Positions 28,159 to 36,177 of a stretch of 64,000 bases of DNA are shown here, one piece after another. Both the position numbers and the translations under genes were made by a program. Where the stretch lies: assembly GCF_029893585.1 (NCBI RefSeq), contig NZ_JARXYX010000017.1, positions 62,001 to 126,000 of the forward strand, read 5' to 3'. Numbering within the stretch: the stretch's first letter is position 1; the number at the start of each line of letters is the position of its first letter. Source of the DNA: Streptomyces sp. LBL. Its GTDB lineage: Bacteria > Actinomycetota > Actinomycetes > Streptomycetales > Streptomycetaceae. The notes under the pieces are model-generated. The model ran no database searches, had not been told where the DNA came from, and saw nothing but the letters and a program-made list of their open reading frames with translations.

Positions 28159-28219
28159 CCGGCCTATTGGCCGGATATCGATTCGATTTCGCCACCGGAC
28201 CCGGAGACGCGAAATCGAA
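28159..28219. promoter_or_regulatory. Divergent regulatory region with two inverted repeats
   Basis: Between the SARP gene (ATG 28098, minus) and the small peptide gene (ATG 28311, plus). Bases 28159-28174 form CCGGCC-TATT-GGCCGG. Bases 28182-28192 (TTCGATTTCGC) and 28209-28219 (GCGAAATCGAA) are perfect 11-bp arms around a 16-bp spacer. TCGA-containing steps repeat at 28145 and 28179, reminiscent of the TCGA-rich heptamers bound by SARPs. Either an operator or an RNA stem would fit. Confidence 0.6.
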
Positions 28220-28310
28220 CTGATAACCCCGCAATAGGCCCGCTACCTAGCGTTCTTCTCACCGCCGGAGCACAGGGCCGGCACGCAGGACAACATGACT
28301 GGGAGAAATG

Positions 28311-28514
28311 ATGCAGAGCACCCGCACCGCCATGACGTCCGTACTTGCCACGGTGATCACGGGTACCGCCCTGATGCTGGGTGGTGCGGGACAGTCGGCA
28401 GCCGCGGAGCGGACGACGCCCGCGCAGCGGGCGACGCAGGGCGACATGTCCTGGACGGCCGTGACGTCCGACGCCCCCGTCGACAGTCCCAGTGACGACT
28501 TTCCCTGGACCTGA
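28311..28514 (+). CDS. Small secreted peptide precursor
   Basis: 67 aa. GGGAG at 28301-28305 suits ATG 28311; ATG 28308 is two bases away and less likely. The N-terminus is a signal peptide: basic MQSTRTAM, hydrophobic SVLATVITGTALMLGG, then a QSAAAE cleavage region. The mature part is about 35 residues, acidic toward the end, finishing DSPSDDFPWT. No cysteines, so no lantibiotic or disulphide scaffold. No family recognised. It is divergent from the SARP gene across strong inverted repeats and ends before a bidirectional terminator, so it is an independent unit. A secreted signal or a cell-surface peptide are both guesses. Confidence 0.7.
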   Translation: MQSTRTAMTSVLATVITGTALMLGGAGQSAAAERTTPAQRATQGDMSWTAVTSDAPVDSPSDDFPWT

Positions 28515-28573
28515 CCGACCGGGTGGCGTGCCGCCGGAACGGCGACCACGCCTCACAACTCCGGCAGCGCCCA

Positions 28574-28605
28574 CAGGTCCCTGGACGACACCGTCCGGGG
28601 ACCTG
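28574..28605. terminator. Bidirectional terminator-like hairpin
   Basis: CAGGTCCCTGGACG pairs with CGTCCGGGGACCTG over an ACAC loop: 14 bp with one wobble. It lies between the convergent small peptide gene (stop 28514) and the large SARP gene (stop 28608). No T-run, as is common in Streptomyces terminators. Confidence 0.75.
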
Positions 28606-28607
28606 CC

Positions 28608-31600
28608 TCACATCTCCAGCAGCGCCACCAGGTCCCCGGACGACACTGTCCGGGGACCTGTTCCGCCCGTGTCCCGACCGGGGTCCACCGCCTCCAGGAC
28701 CCGCGCGATCCGCTGCCGCCACGCCTGCGCGCCCAGTTCCTCGAACACGCCGAGCGCACGCCGCAGTTGGGGTATCGCGTCCTGCGGTGACCCGCCCACG
28801 AGCCGGGCGCAACCGAGATCGGCCTCGATCCGGGCTCGCAGAAAGCGGTCCGCGACATCGTCGGCCACCTCCAGGGCCTCCTTCAGGACCACCACGGCCG
28901 CCTCCGGGTCGTCCTGGCGCCACCGCGCCTCCCCGATACCGCGCAACGCGTGCCCCAGCCCCAGCCGGTCGCCCTTTGCCCGGGTGAGCTCCAGCACCTC
29001 CCGGCAGGCCCGCTCGGCCGCCGCCGGATCGCCCTGGCGCATCAGCGCCTCCGCGAGCCGGTAGGTGTTCTGCATCGCGACTCGCACCGAACCTGCCTCG
29101 TGGCTCTTGGCGATGGCCTCCGTGCACAGATCGATCCCGCTGGACACATTGCCGAGTTCCAGTTCGATCTGGGACAGCAGGCCCAGTACATGGGACTCGC
29201 TAGCGAGGTCCTCCGTCTTCCGGAAGTCGTCCAGCGACTGCCCGGCCTGGTGCCGCGCGTCCTGGAGATTTCCCGCGAACCGGGAGCACACCGCGAGGTT
29301 GCGCAGCACCAGCGCGCGACCGTGCACCTCGCCGCACTCCTCGAAGAGTTCGAGCGCGGGCAGCAACGAGGACTCCGCCTCCTGGTACCTCCGCTGGTAT
29401 ATCGCGAGCGTGCCGAGCGAGCGCAGCATGGTCGCCTCGCCGAGCCGGTCCCCGGTGCGCCGGGCCGCCGCGAGGGCGCTCATCGCGCAGGAGTGCCAGT
29501 CCTCCAGGTAGTTGTGCGGCTCGAAAAGGGTGGTGATGTTGGCCGTCAGCCCCCAGGCGTAGGTCGACAGATCACTCCGAGCCGCTTGCTCGATGACATC
29601 GGCCAGCGCGGTCCGCTCCGACTCGAACCACCCCATCGGATCTTCCAGCAGTTCGTCGACGAGATCGTCCGGCAGCGGGAACGGCCGCACCGGCCCGTAC
29701 GCCAGAGAGGGATTCCCGCCGTTGGTCCGCTGCCGGGCCGCGTCCGCCAGCATCAGCCAGCCGCTGAACGCGCGCTCCACCGCGGCCCGGCGTTCCTCCT
29801 CGCTCTCCTCGGCCTGCGCGCATTCCCAGGCGTACAGGCGCAGCAGGTCCTGGAAGCGGTAACGCGTAGCGGGGCCCGGGCTCGCGGCCACCTCCAGCAG
29901 CTGCGCGTCGACCAGCTTCTCGATCAGGATCTCCGCGTCCACGGGATCGGGGGTGTCCAGCAGCGCCGCTCCCACCCACGCGGCGAAATCGGGGGCCGTC
30001 AGCAGACCGAGCCGCCGGTACAGCCGCTGCGCTTCGGGCGGCAGATCGCGGTAGCTGAGCCGGAACCCCGCACGTACCCCGCCCTCGCCGGGGCTGAGCT
30101 CGTCCAGCCTGCGGCGCTGGTTCTCCAGCCGGGACACCAGATTCCGTACCGACCAGTGCGGTCTGGCCGCCAGCCGGGCACCGGCGATACGCAGCGCCAG
30201 GGGTAATCGGTCGCACAGCGAGCCCAGCCGGGCGGTGGCTCCCGGGTCGGCGCCGATCCGGCTCTCGCCCGCGACCTCCGCGAGCAGGGCGGTCGCCTCC
30301 TCCGGGGCCATCACGTTGAGGCCGATCTGCAGCACCGCGTAGTCACCGAGGAGGTCGTCGATCATGTCCCGGCTGGTGATCAGCACACAGCAGCGGCCGG
30401 AACCCGGCAGCAACGGTGAGATCTGCTGGAACGAGCGGGCGTTGTCGAGCACGATCAGAGTCCGCTTGCCGTCGAGCACGCTGCGGTAGAGGGCGGCACG
30501 CTCGCCCGGGTCGGCGGGGATCTGCGGCCCCGGCACACCGAGCGAGCGCAGCAACCGGTCCAGGACGGTCGACGGCGGGACCGGGGCGTCCTTCTCGTCG
30601 TAGCCGCGCAGATCCGTGAACAGCTGTCCGTCCGGAAAGCGGGCGGCGACCTGGTTGGCCCAGTGGATCGCCAGAGCCGTCTTGCCGACCCCGCCCACTC
30701 CACTGATCGCGGCGACCGTCAGGGGTGACTGCCCGAGCCGCTCGTCCAGCATCCGGTCCAACGACCGGAGTTCGGAGGCACGGCCGGTGAACGACGCCGA
30801 CTGGACGGGCAGTTGTCTGGGTACGTTGGAGGCGGGCGCCGGCGCCGGGTTGACGGACGGCTGCGTCAGCTCCGGCGAGTCCAGCAGCACCAGTTCGTGC
30901 AGTGCCTGAAGAGCCGGACCCGGCTCGATGCCCAGCTCCTCGACGAGTACCTCGCGCCCCTCCTGGAACACCGCGAGGGCCTCGGCCCGCCGTCCCGAGC
31001 GGTAGTGCGCCAGCATCAGGTGCGCCCTGGCCTGTTCGCGCAGCGGATGCTCCTTCACCAGCGCCGAGAATTCCGCCGTGAGCGCCTGATGCCGCCCCAA
31101 CTGGAGCTGCAGGCTCGCCTGTTCCTCATACACGTCCAACCGGACCTCGTTCAGCCGGACGGCTTCCTCCTCCACCCGGCTGCCCGTCACTCCGTCCAGT
31201 GCGCTGCCCCGCCACAGAGCCAGTGCCTCCGCGAACAGGTCACACGCCTCGGCGATCCGGCCGCCGCGGGCCACGTCCCGTGCCTGGGCGACCCGTTCCT
31301 CGAAGTCGACGACGTCGATCCGGTGTTCCAGCGAGTTCAGGATGTACCCCGGGTGCGAGGTGACGATGAGATCGTCCACTCCGGCGGTATCCTTGAAGAC
31401 CTTGCGCAGGTTGGCCACGCAGATGGCCACCTGGTTCCGCGCGGTGTTGGGAGCGCCCTGCGGCCAGACGGCGTCGATGAGGTTGTCGACGGACACGACC
31501 CGATTCGGCGCCAGCAGCAGCATCGTCAGAATGGTCCGCTGTCGCGGCCCGCCCAACCTGGGGTTGCTCCCTCCCGTATGTACTTCGAGTGGACCTAACA

Positions 31601-31622
31601 GTCTGAACACAACTTGACGCAT
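28608..31622 (-). CDS. Large SARP/AfsR-like regulator (winged helix, BTAD, NB-ARC, TPR)
   Basis: 1004 aa. Domains: OmpR-like DNA-binding 1-98 (VVFRLLGPLEV to PGYILN), BTAD 100-250 (RAEALAVFQEGREVLVEELG), NB-ARC 285-600 (Walker A GVGGVGKTALA near 310, RTLIVLDN, LITSRD, DRLPLALRIAGARL), TPR repeats about 690-990. The architecture equals AfsR-type global or cluster regulators that couple ATP/TPR sensing to SARP DNA binding. ATG 31622 is preceded by a GGGGGA element. The last codons run into a second copy of the hairpin found just past the stop, so the C-terminus GPRTVSSGDLVALLEM looks repeat-derived. Likely regulates the NRPS cluster or the peptide gene. Confidence 0.93.
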   Translation of the reverse strand: MRQVVFRLLGPLEVHTGGSNPRLGGPRQRTILTMLLLAPNRVVSVDNLIDAVWPQGAPNTARNQVAICVANLRKVFKDTAGVDDLIVTSHPGYILNSLEHRIDVVDFEERVAQARDVARGGRIAEACDLFAEALALWRGSALDGVTGSRVEEEAVRLNEVRLDVYEEQASLQLQLGRHQALTAEFSALVKEHPLREQARAHLMLAHYRSGRRAEALAVFQEGREVLVEELGIEPGPALQALHELVLLDSPELTQPSVNPAPAPASNVPRQLPVQSASFTGRASELRSLDRMLDERLGQSPLTVAAISGVGGVGKTALAIHWANQVAARFPDGQLFTDLRGYDEKDAPVPPSTVLDRLLRSLGVPGPQIPADPGERAALYRSVLDGKRTLIVLDNARSFQQISPLLPGSGRCCVLITSRDMIDDLLGDYAVLQIGLNVMAPEEATALLAEVAGESRIGADPGATARLGSLCDRLPLALRIAGARLAARPHWSVRNLVSRLENQRRRLDELSPGEGGVRAGFRLSYRDLPPEAQRLYRRLGLLTAPDFAAWVGAALLDTPDPVDAEILIEKLVDAQLLEVAASPGPATRYRFQDLLRLYAWECAQAEESEEERRAAVERAFSGWLMLADAARQRTNGGNPSLAYGPVRPFPLPDDLVDELLEDPMGWFESERTALADVIEQAARSDLSTYAWGLTANITTLFEPHNYLEDWHSCAMSALAAARRTGDRLGEATMLRSLGTLAIYQRRYQEAESSLLPALELFEECGEVHGRALVLRNLAVCSRFAGNLQDARHQAGQSLDDFRKTEDLASESHVLGLLSQIELELGNVSSGIDLCTEAIAKSHEAGSVRVAMQNTYRLAEALMRQGDPAAAERACREVLELTRAKGDRLGLGHALRGIGEARWRQDDPEAAVVVLKEALEVADDVADRFLRARIEADLGCARLVGGSPQDAIPQLRRALGVFEELGAQAWRQRIARVLEAVDPGRDTGGTGPRTVSSGDLVALLEM
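28629..28660. repeat. Second copy of the terminator hairpin, inside the 3' end of the large SARP gene
   Basis: CAGGTCCCCGGAC and GTCCGGGGACCTG form 13 perfect base pairs over a six-base loop. It is a near copy of 28574-28605, 55 bp away, but lies within the reading frame just before the stop codon. Confidence 0.85.
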
Positions 31623-31903
31623 TCCCAGTCCCCCTACCGGCAGTTGGGCCCCCTGCCCCGCGTCATTGTGTCCTCTCCTTGGGCAAGCCGCTGCTTTCAG
31701 GACGACAGGCGTCCGATTGTCACGGTACGCGCCCCTCCTGTGACCGCCGACGCGGTACGCGGCCGCGCGGGCCCGCTGGCCGAACGGGCCTGCTCAGAAG
31801 TCGAGTTGGCCTCCCGTCCCGTTGGCCCCTGGCCACGTTGACCCCCCTGCCACGTCGAGCCGACGACGGCCGTCCGGACTGACGCTTTCCGGCCGCGCGG
31901 CAA

Positions 31904-32038
31904 GGCCGCACAGGGGGCCGGCTTGCCGAGCAGCGCAAGCAGCGGGCTGCCGTCGCCGCCGCCAAGAAGGCCGCGGCAGCCAAAGGCGCGGCTCGCTGCA
32001 CGCCGTCGGCTGCCCCGGCCGCCCGCCCGGTCGGGTGA
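31904..32038 (+). pseudogene. Possible gene tail: Lys/Ala-rich open frame ending at a terminator
   Basis: A short plus-strand frame reads RLAEQRKQRAAVAAAKKA and ends at TGA 32038, ten bases before a strong terminator hairpin. The helix-like Lys/Ala composition and the terminator suggest the surviving end of a lost gene. No family recognised and no start. The remainder of the 31623-32118 gap shows nothing convincing. Confidence 0.25.
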
Positions 32039-32047
32039 CACGACATC

Positions 32048-32077
32048 ACGGCGCTGCACCTGCTGGTGCAGCGCCGT
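32048..32077. terminator. Strong hairpin terminator
   Basis: ACGGCGCTGCACC and GGTGCAGCGCCGT form a perfect 13-bp stem with a four-base loop (TGCT), followed by TCG. It lies between a plus-strand gene tail and the stop of the minus-strand gene at 32119, so it can serve both directions. Confidence 0.8.
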
Positions 32078-32118
32078 TCGCATGCTCGGTGTTGAGGTTG
32101 AGAGCGTGCGTTTGAACC

Positions 32119-32415
32119 TCAGCGGATGAGGTGGACGGTGAGCTGAGTTTCGGTGGCACTGGTGTTGACGGCGTGGATGAAGCCCTGGGCTGTCTGGTAA
32201 CAGCCCGTGCCTCCTGTGATCGCCAGGGTGATGTCACCGGGGCCGGAACCGGTGATGCTGAACACTCCCTGCACGGTGATCTGCCCTTCGGACAGCGAAA
32301 GGGTGATGTTGCACTGCAGGTCGCTCGTGTCGTTGGGGCCGGTGCGGGTCACCGTGCAGACCTCGTCGAATGAGGCGCCCACTTCCAGGTCAGCCTGCGG
32401 TAGGTGGCGTGCCAC
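32119..32415 (-). CDS. Dirigent / allene-oxide-cyclase-barrel-like protein, probably 5'-truncated
   Basis: 98 aa from a GTG start. The C-terminal half has the beta-barrel pattern of bacterial AOC-like/dirigent proteins: VCTVTRTGP, LSEGQITVQGVF, then ITGGTGCYQTAQGFIHAVN and a terminal beta strand ending TVHLIR. The usual signal peptide and first strands (about 60 residues) are missing, and no export signal is seen. Likely a 5'-deleted remnant in a decayed region, although a short expressed form cannot be excluded. The 227 bp upstream hold no gene I can support. Confidence 0.5.
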   Translation of the reverse strand: MARHLPQADLEVGASFDEVCTVTRTGPNDTSDLQCNITLSLSEGQITVQGVFSITGSGPGDITLAITGGTGCYQTAQGFIHAVNTSATETQLTVHLIR

Positions 32416-32642
32416 AGCTACTTCACGCGGGCATCCAGGTGAGCGCCGTGCAGCGGACGCCGGGACAGCGGAAGGCGATGAAAGTGGCCCACGAGATCAC
32501 CCGTGCCGACACCCCCGGTGTCCCTCTTTGCCACACGTGCAGCGCCCGGGCAGGAGCAGCGGTTACAGGCGGCTGACCGGAGTGTGGCCCGACGGGTAGA
32601 AATACTCATGACGCCCACCGAGCCGCGGGGGAGGATCGGGGG

Positions 32643-33236
32643 ATGGCGACGTTAAGGACGACGAGAGCCCGGCTCGGGATGCTGCCGTTGGCGACGATGG
32701 TTCTGCTGGCGGCGGGGTGCGGAACGCAGCGGGCAGGGGACACCGCCGACGGGTACCGGAGTTCGCATCCGACGCCGACCGGCATATCGACGCCGAGTAC
32801 ACCAGCGGGTCTCCCCTGCCCCGGCGAGAGCCCCGAGCCGACGGCGCCCGCGGCCGCCACCACCCCCAACTCGACCGTGCCGCCGACCGACCACTACGCC
32901 GAAAACCACGGCTTCAGAGTTCCCATCCCGCTTCACGGCCAGAGCCGCTGCGACGGACTCACCACCGTCGGACGCGTCAAGCGTGCACTCGAACCGCTGC
33001 GCCGGCGCGGCGACTTTGCCCCGGACAGCGTCCGCAACGCGCTCACCAGCCTCGGTTACTCCGCCGGGAAGGTGCAGGCGTACCAGAACGGGTCCGCCGG
33101 GGTCGGCTTCCTCATCGACATCGGTGCCTCTCCCTGGTGTGTGGAGGGCACGATGAGCGGTGGCTCCACCCAGGCGGATGCCTTCGGCGGCTACCCCGAC
33201 GGCACCGGCTGCGAGCCCCCGAGCGGCGGCCACTGA
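32643..33236 (+). CDS. Lipoprotein of unknown function
   Basis: 197 aa. Type II signal peptide with Arg-rich start and lipobox LLAAGC (Cys near residue 26), then a Thr/Pro/Ser-rich linker to about residue 85 and a compact C-terminal domain (VGRVKRALEPLRRRGDF, SVRNALTSLGYSAGKV, GFLIDIG, WCVEGTM). A GGGGGA-rich stretch precedes ATG 32643. Should be anchored at the outer face of the membrane. Family not recognised. Confidence 0.75.
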   Translation: MATLRTTRARLGMLPLATMVLLAAGCGTQRAGDTADGYRSSHPTPTGISTPSTPAGLPCPGESPEPTAPAAATTPNSTVPPTDHYAENHGFRVPIPLHGQSRCDGLTTVGRVKRALEPLRRRGDFAPDSVRNALTSLGYSAGKVQAYQNGSAGVGFLIDIGASPWCVEGTMSGGSTQADAFGGYPDGTGCEPPSGGH

Positions 33237-33246
33237 CCACAGTTAG

Positions 33247-33420
33247 GAGGAGGCGGCGGAGATCGCGGAACGACTCGGTCGGTTGCCGCTTGCCCTCACC
33301 CTGGCAGACGGTTTCCTCTCCCAACAAGTGCTCGATTTCCGGACGATGGAGACCTACGGGCGTCATCTGACGAAGGGCACACTGGCGAGGACTGGAGGCG
33401 GCGCCATCGAGTCGGGCATA
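33247..33420 (+). pseudogene. NB-ARC/STAND ATPase fragment
   Basis: An open segment bounded by an in-frame TAG upstream reads EIAERLGRLPLALTLADGF, the GLPLAL helix region of NB-ARC proteins, then LDFRTMETYGRHL, matching the next helix of such proteins. Walker motifs and all else are absent, and the frame then runs into unrelated sequence. It is an orphan internal fragment. Confidence 0.6.
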
Positions 33421-33435
33421 CCGTGGCGGCCGGTC

Positions 33436-33807
33436 TCACGGCTTGCCGATGTCCACCGCCCATACCCCCGTGCCGTCGTACGCCTCTGGGGTCGCGGTCA
33501 GTACCTGACCTTCGCCCTGGCCGGCCGCCGAAGCGTAGACCGCGTGCGCGTGCCGCCAGTCGACGCCGGCGACGGTCGTCTGCTCCACGGCGGCCGCACC
33601 CGCGAAGTCGAGAGGCACGAACTCCAGGCCGGGAAGCGCCCCCGTGTGCGCCGCCGCACCAGGGAGCTCCATGCTCGCCGCGAACAGACACAACGCGGGG
33701 ACGTGCGCGCGTTGCAGCGGATCGTCGACCTCGACCACGGCCAGTCCGGACAGCAGTCGGTGCCCCCTGCACAGGGCGACCACCGCCGTGTGATCCAGGA
33801 TGATCAC
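33436..33807 (-). CDS. PIN-like toxin candidate (degenerate active site)
   Basis: 123 aa. The start MIILDHTAVVALC and the layout resemble a PIN-domain ribonuclease (VapC type), coupled by a 4-nt overlap to an antitoxin-like gene. Asp5 and a Glu in ASMELPG are kept. The third acidic position reads RHAHAVYAS where active PIN proteins have an Asp before the LHAA-like helix, and the last motif reads TATPEAY. Activity is therefore doubtful. Confidence 0.6.
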   Translation of the reverse strand: MIILDHTAVVALCRGHRLLSGLAVVEVDDPLQRAHVPALCLFAASMELPGAAAHTGALPGLEFVPLDFAGAAAVEQTTVAGVDWRHAHAVYASAAGQGEGQVLTATPEAYDGTGVWAVDIGKP

Positions 33808-34067
33808 CGGAGCTCCCCCAAGCGACCCGCGGCGATTTCCGCTCGCCAGGCCTGAGCCTCGCGTACGTCCTCGTCGGTCAGCTCCGGCCGCAGGTTCGCG
33901 CGGACGTACGCGATCGCTCGTGCCGTCCGCTCGGCCCGTTCGCCTTCGGTGGGAGTCGCCGCGACGACGCGTTCCACGTACGCGCGAGTGCTGAGTCCGC
34001 GCTCTTCGGCCAGCGTGCGAAGGCGATCTCTTGTACCTTCGTCGATCTTGATCGTGGTGTCAGCCAT
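33804..34067 (-). CDS. Ribbon-helix-helix antitoxin-like protein
   Basis: 87 aa from ATG 34067 (longer readings add non-homologous residues). MADTTIKIDEGTRDRLRTLA is the beta strand and first helix of an RHH/CopG-like DNA-binding antitoxin, followed by RGLSTRAYVERVV and an acidic helical tail that would bind the toxin. Its TGA overlaps the start of the PIN-like gene. Expected to neutralise the toxin and repress the operon. Confidence 0.7.
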   Translation of the reverse strand: MADTTIKIDEGTRDRLRTLAEERGLSTRAYVERVVAATPTEGERAERTARAIAYVRANLRPELTDEDVREAQAWRAEIAAGRLGELR

Positions 34068-34236
34068 AGCGCGAGAATACCAATGAATACCCCGGTCGGG
34101 GTCCACGCTCGAAGAGTGGCCTCGCCCCGTGATCCCACCGGAAGACCGTGCCTGTCGACGCGGCGCCGGGGCTCCCGCCGACTCTGCCGCGGGCCCGTGC
34201 AGGGCTGGTTGACCAGGTCGCGCGTACCGGCCGGAG

Positions 34237-34380
34237 AGTCCCGGCCCTGCGGTTGGTTCCCACCTCGCGGCACGCCGCCGAGTTGCTCATCCCTTGCGCC
34301 ACGAGGCGAGGGTAATGATCACGCTTGTCCGCCACCGGAGCAGGTCCACGCTTCTTCGATGTCCGTCGCGGCTTGGCCAT
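34237..34380 (-). pseudogene. IS30-family transposase N-terminal fragment
   Basis: MAKPRRTSKKRGPAPVADKR followed by LVAQGMSNSAACREVGTNRR is the N-terminal HTH region of IS30-type transposases. After about 48 residues the similarity stops and no catalytic DDE region exists nearby. Terminal inverted repeats were not identified. Remnant of an insertion sequence. Confidence 0.65.
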
Positions 34381-34426
34381 CGCACCCCCGCAGGGTCAGA
34401 TGTGCAACCACCTCTTAGTGGGCATA

Positions 34427-34447
34427 CCTCCAGTGATTGGAGGGTTT
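34427..34447 (+). terminator. Hairpin with T-run
   Basis: CCTCCA-GTGAT-TGGAGG followed by GTTTT. A small intrinsic-terminator-like element in the 34381-34709 stretch, which otherwise holds no gene I can support and is less GC-rich than its surroundings. Confidence 0.5.
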
Positions 34448-34709
34448 TGATCACCCGCGAACCTCGCGACCCGGGAAAGTCCCCTACCTGCACCTACCGG
34501 GGGTGACATAAAGCCACCAAACACTCCATGCCACCCTTCCCCACACGGAAGTTGAACGCCAGGAGCATGAGAGGCGCAGCCCCAAGAGAGCTGAGAGGGT
34601 CTGTGAACCCAAGTCGTTCCGCTGGGGCCGGAGAAGCCGAGCTGTGGGCAGACCCTTACCGGTGGTGATCTTCGGCATCGGCTTCTCCCTCCGTCTCCCT
34701 CAGCGCGTG

Positions 34710-35564
34710 TCAGAAGTCGGCGGCGTGGTCCGCCGCCCAGATGTCGAACCCGGTCGCCGGGCGGCCTGTGACCTGAGTGACGGTGTCGGTGGCGGGCGAG
34801 TTGCCTGCATCGGCGTCGTCGAGGAACTGCAGCACCGCCTCGGCCTCGTCGGCGGGCATGAACCGCGAGAACTGGGCCGAAGCCTCGTGCCGGGAAAGCT
34901 CGGTGACGGTGATGTCCTTGCCCGTGGCGGCCGCGATCGCCGCAACCTGATCGCGCTGGCTCAGGCGCACCGGGCCGGTCAGCAGGCCGCTCACCTGCGG
35001 CGAGGTGTTCTCCGTCAGTGCCGCGACGGCGACCGCAGCAACGTCGCTTTCGTGGATCGGAGCGGTCAGGGCGTCGGGCTTGTACAGCGCCACGGTGTTG
35101 CCCGCCTTGATCGGCCAGGCCCAGTTGAGTGCGTTGGTCGCCAGCACGAGCGGCCGTACCGGCACCACCGTCAGACCGGATGCCGCGGCGAACGCGTTCT
35201 CGATCGCCCGGTGCTCCTCGGTGATGGTGTTGCCCGCCGAGGTCGGGTGAATCACACTGCCCGAGGACATCAGCACGATCTTGTCCACTCCGGCGGCCCG
35301 GGCGGCAGCGATCACGCCGTGCGGGCTGCCGTGGTGGGCGTAGAGAAATACCTGCCGCATGCTGGCGAACGCGCTGTGAAGGCTGGCCGGGTCGCCCAGG
35401 TCCGCGGCGAACACCTCGATGTCCGTCGGGAACTGTCCTGGCTGCGGCTTGCGGGCCGAAGCGCGCACCGACAGACCCTGCTCACGCAGCGCATTCAGGA
35501 CGAACGTACCGATACTGCCGCGGGCACCCATGACCAGGGTGGGCCCACTGTCGAAGTGCGACAT
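34710..35564 (-). CDS. NmrA-like NAD(P)-binding oxidoreductase / quinone-reductase-like protein
   Basis: 284 aa. Rossmann start VMGARGSIGTFVLNAL (GxxGxxG near 13-18), ASARKP as the cofactor-binding turn, then VFAADLGDPASL, VDKIVLMSSGSV and a C-terminal domain with FMPADEAEAVL. Atypical short-chain dehydrogenase of the NmrA/HSCARG or QorB class: a cytoplasmic redox sensor or quinone reductase. Substrate cannot be read. ATG 35564 lies between decayed genes; no operon partner. Confidence 0.8.
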   Translation of the reverse strand: MSHFDSGPTLVMGARGSIGTFVLNALREQGLSVRASARKPQPGQFPTDIEVFAADLGDPASLHSAFASMRQVFLYAHHGSPHGVIAAARAAGVDKIVLMSSGSVIHPTSAGNTITEEHRAIENAFAAASGLTVVPVRPLVLATNALNWAWPIKAGNTVALYKPDALTAPIHESDVAAVAVAALTENTSPQVSGLLTGPVRLSQRDQVAAIAAATGKDITVTELSRHEASAQFSRFMPADEAEAVLQFLDDADAGNSPATDTVTQVTGRPATGFDIWAADHAADF

Positions 35565-35599
35565 AGGAGAAGCCCCATTTCACGTAGAAACTACGCGCC

Positions 35600-35845
35600 A
35601 TGGAGCCGAACCCGGCATCGAGGCGTTCCGACGCTTCACCTCGACACAAATCAGCCTACGGCATGCCAGCGACGCGTTGGGCCCCGATCACCCGATCGCG
35701 CTCTCGGTCCAGCAGCCTCTCCCGAACCCAGGACGCGCTCGGTCATGTGGACGCGGCAACGGAGCTGATGGCGGATGTCGTGGCCAGACGGGCACGCAGC
35801 CTGGGTTCCGACCACCCGTTCACGGTTGCCGGCCGGAGCTGTTGA
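35600..35845 (+). pseudogene. TPR-repeat protein fragment (frameshifted)
   Basis: Two frames carry pieces of kinesin-light-chain type TPR units: one reads ALGPDHPIALSVQQ, the other reads ATELMADVVARRARSLGSDHPFTV. The shift between frames near 35700 and the lack of start or flanking repeats mark it as a remnant. Together with the NB-ARC fragment at 33247 it may derive from one NB-ARC/TPR gene. Confidence 0.55.
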
Positions 35846-35986
35846 CCGCTTTCGCTTCGGGGCGGTGGAGCCCACCCGCGGCGGAGGCGTGACGGGCGTG
35901 CGTCCGCGGCGGGGTGGGCGCGGCATCAGTGGGGGTGGCGCGCCCACGGGCGGGTCCACCTTCGCCTTCATCGCACGAGGCTCTGC

Positions 35987-36142
35987 TCAGCGCAGGTGAC
36001 CGACAAATGTGGTCCATGCGCTGGGGGAGAAGGCGAGGGTGGGGCCGGTGGGGCGCTTGCTGTCGCGGACGGGGATGAGGGCGGGGAGGTTGGCGGCGAC
36101 TTCGACATGCCGGGAGTCGGAACTTCCCTTGGCTCGCGGCAA
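35987..36142 (-). pseudogene. DUF397 protein, N-terminally truncated
   Basis: About 51 codons back to a TTG at 36142, with an in-frame TAG just before. HVEVAANLPALIPVRDSKRP and LAFSPSAWTTFVGHLR are the DUF397 signature and C-terminus. The usual N-terminal W.KSSYS block is missing. DUF397 proteins normally accompany an XRE regulator; here the XRE gene is absent and the sequence abuts a truncated HATPase gene. Confidence 0.6.
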
Positions 36143-36177
36143 CTCGATCAGCGGCTATCGACCCTCTGGGGGCGTCA

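Noticed and set aside
34500..34700. Group II intron or IS end in the less GC-rich stretch
   Set aside because: No catalytic intron core, reverse transcriptase or matching inverted terminal repeats could be identified.
36009..36177. Extending the HATPase remnant upstream to ATG 36009
   Set aside because: That sequence is the antisense of the DUF397 remnant and shows no HATPase similarity.
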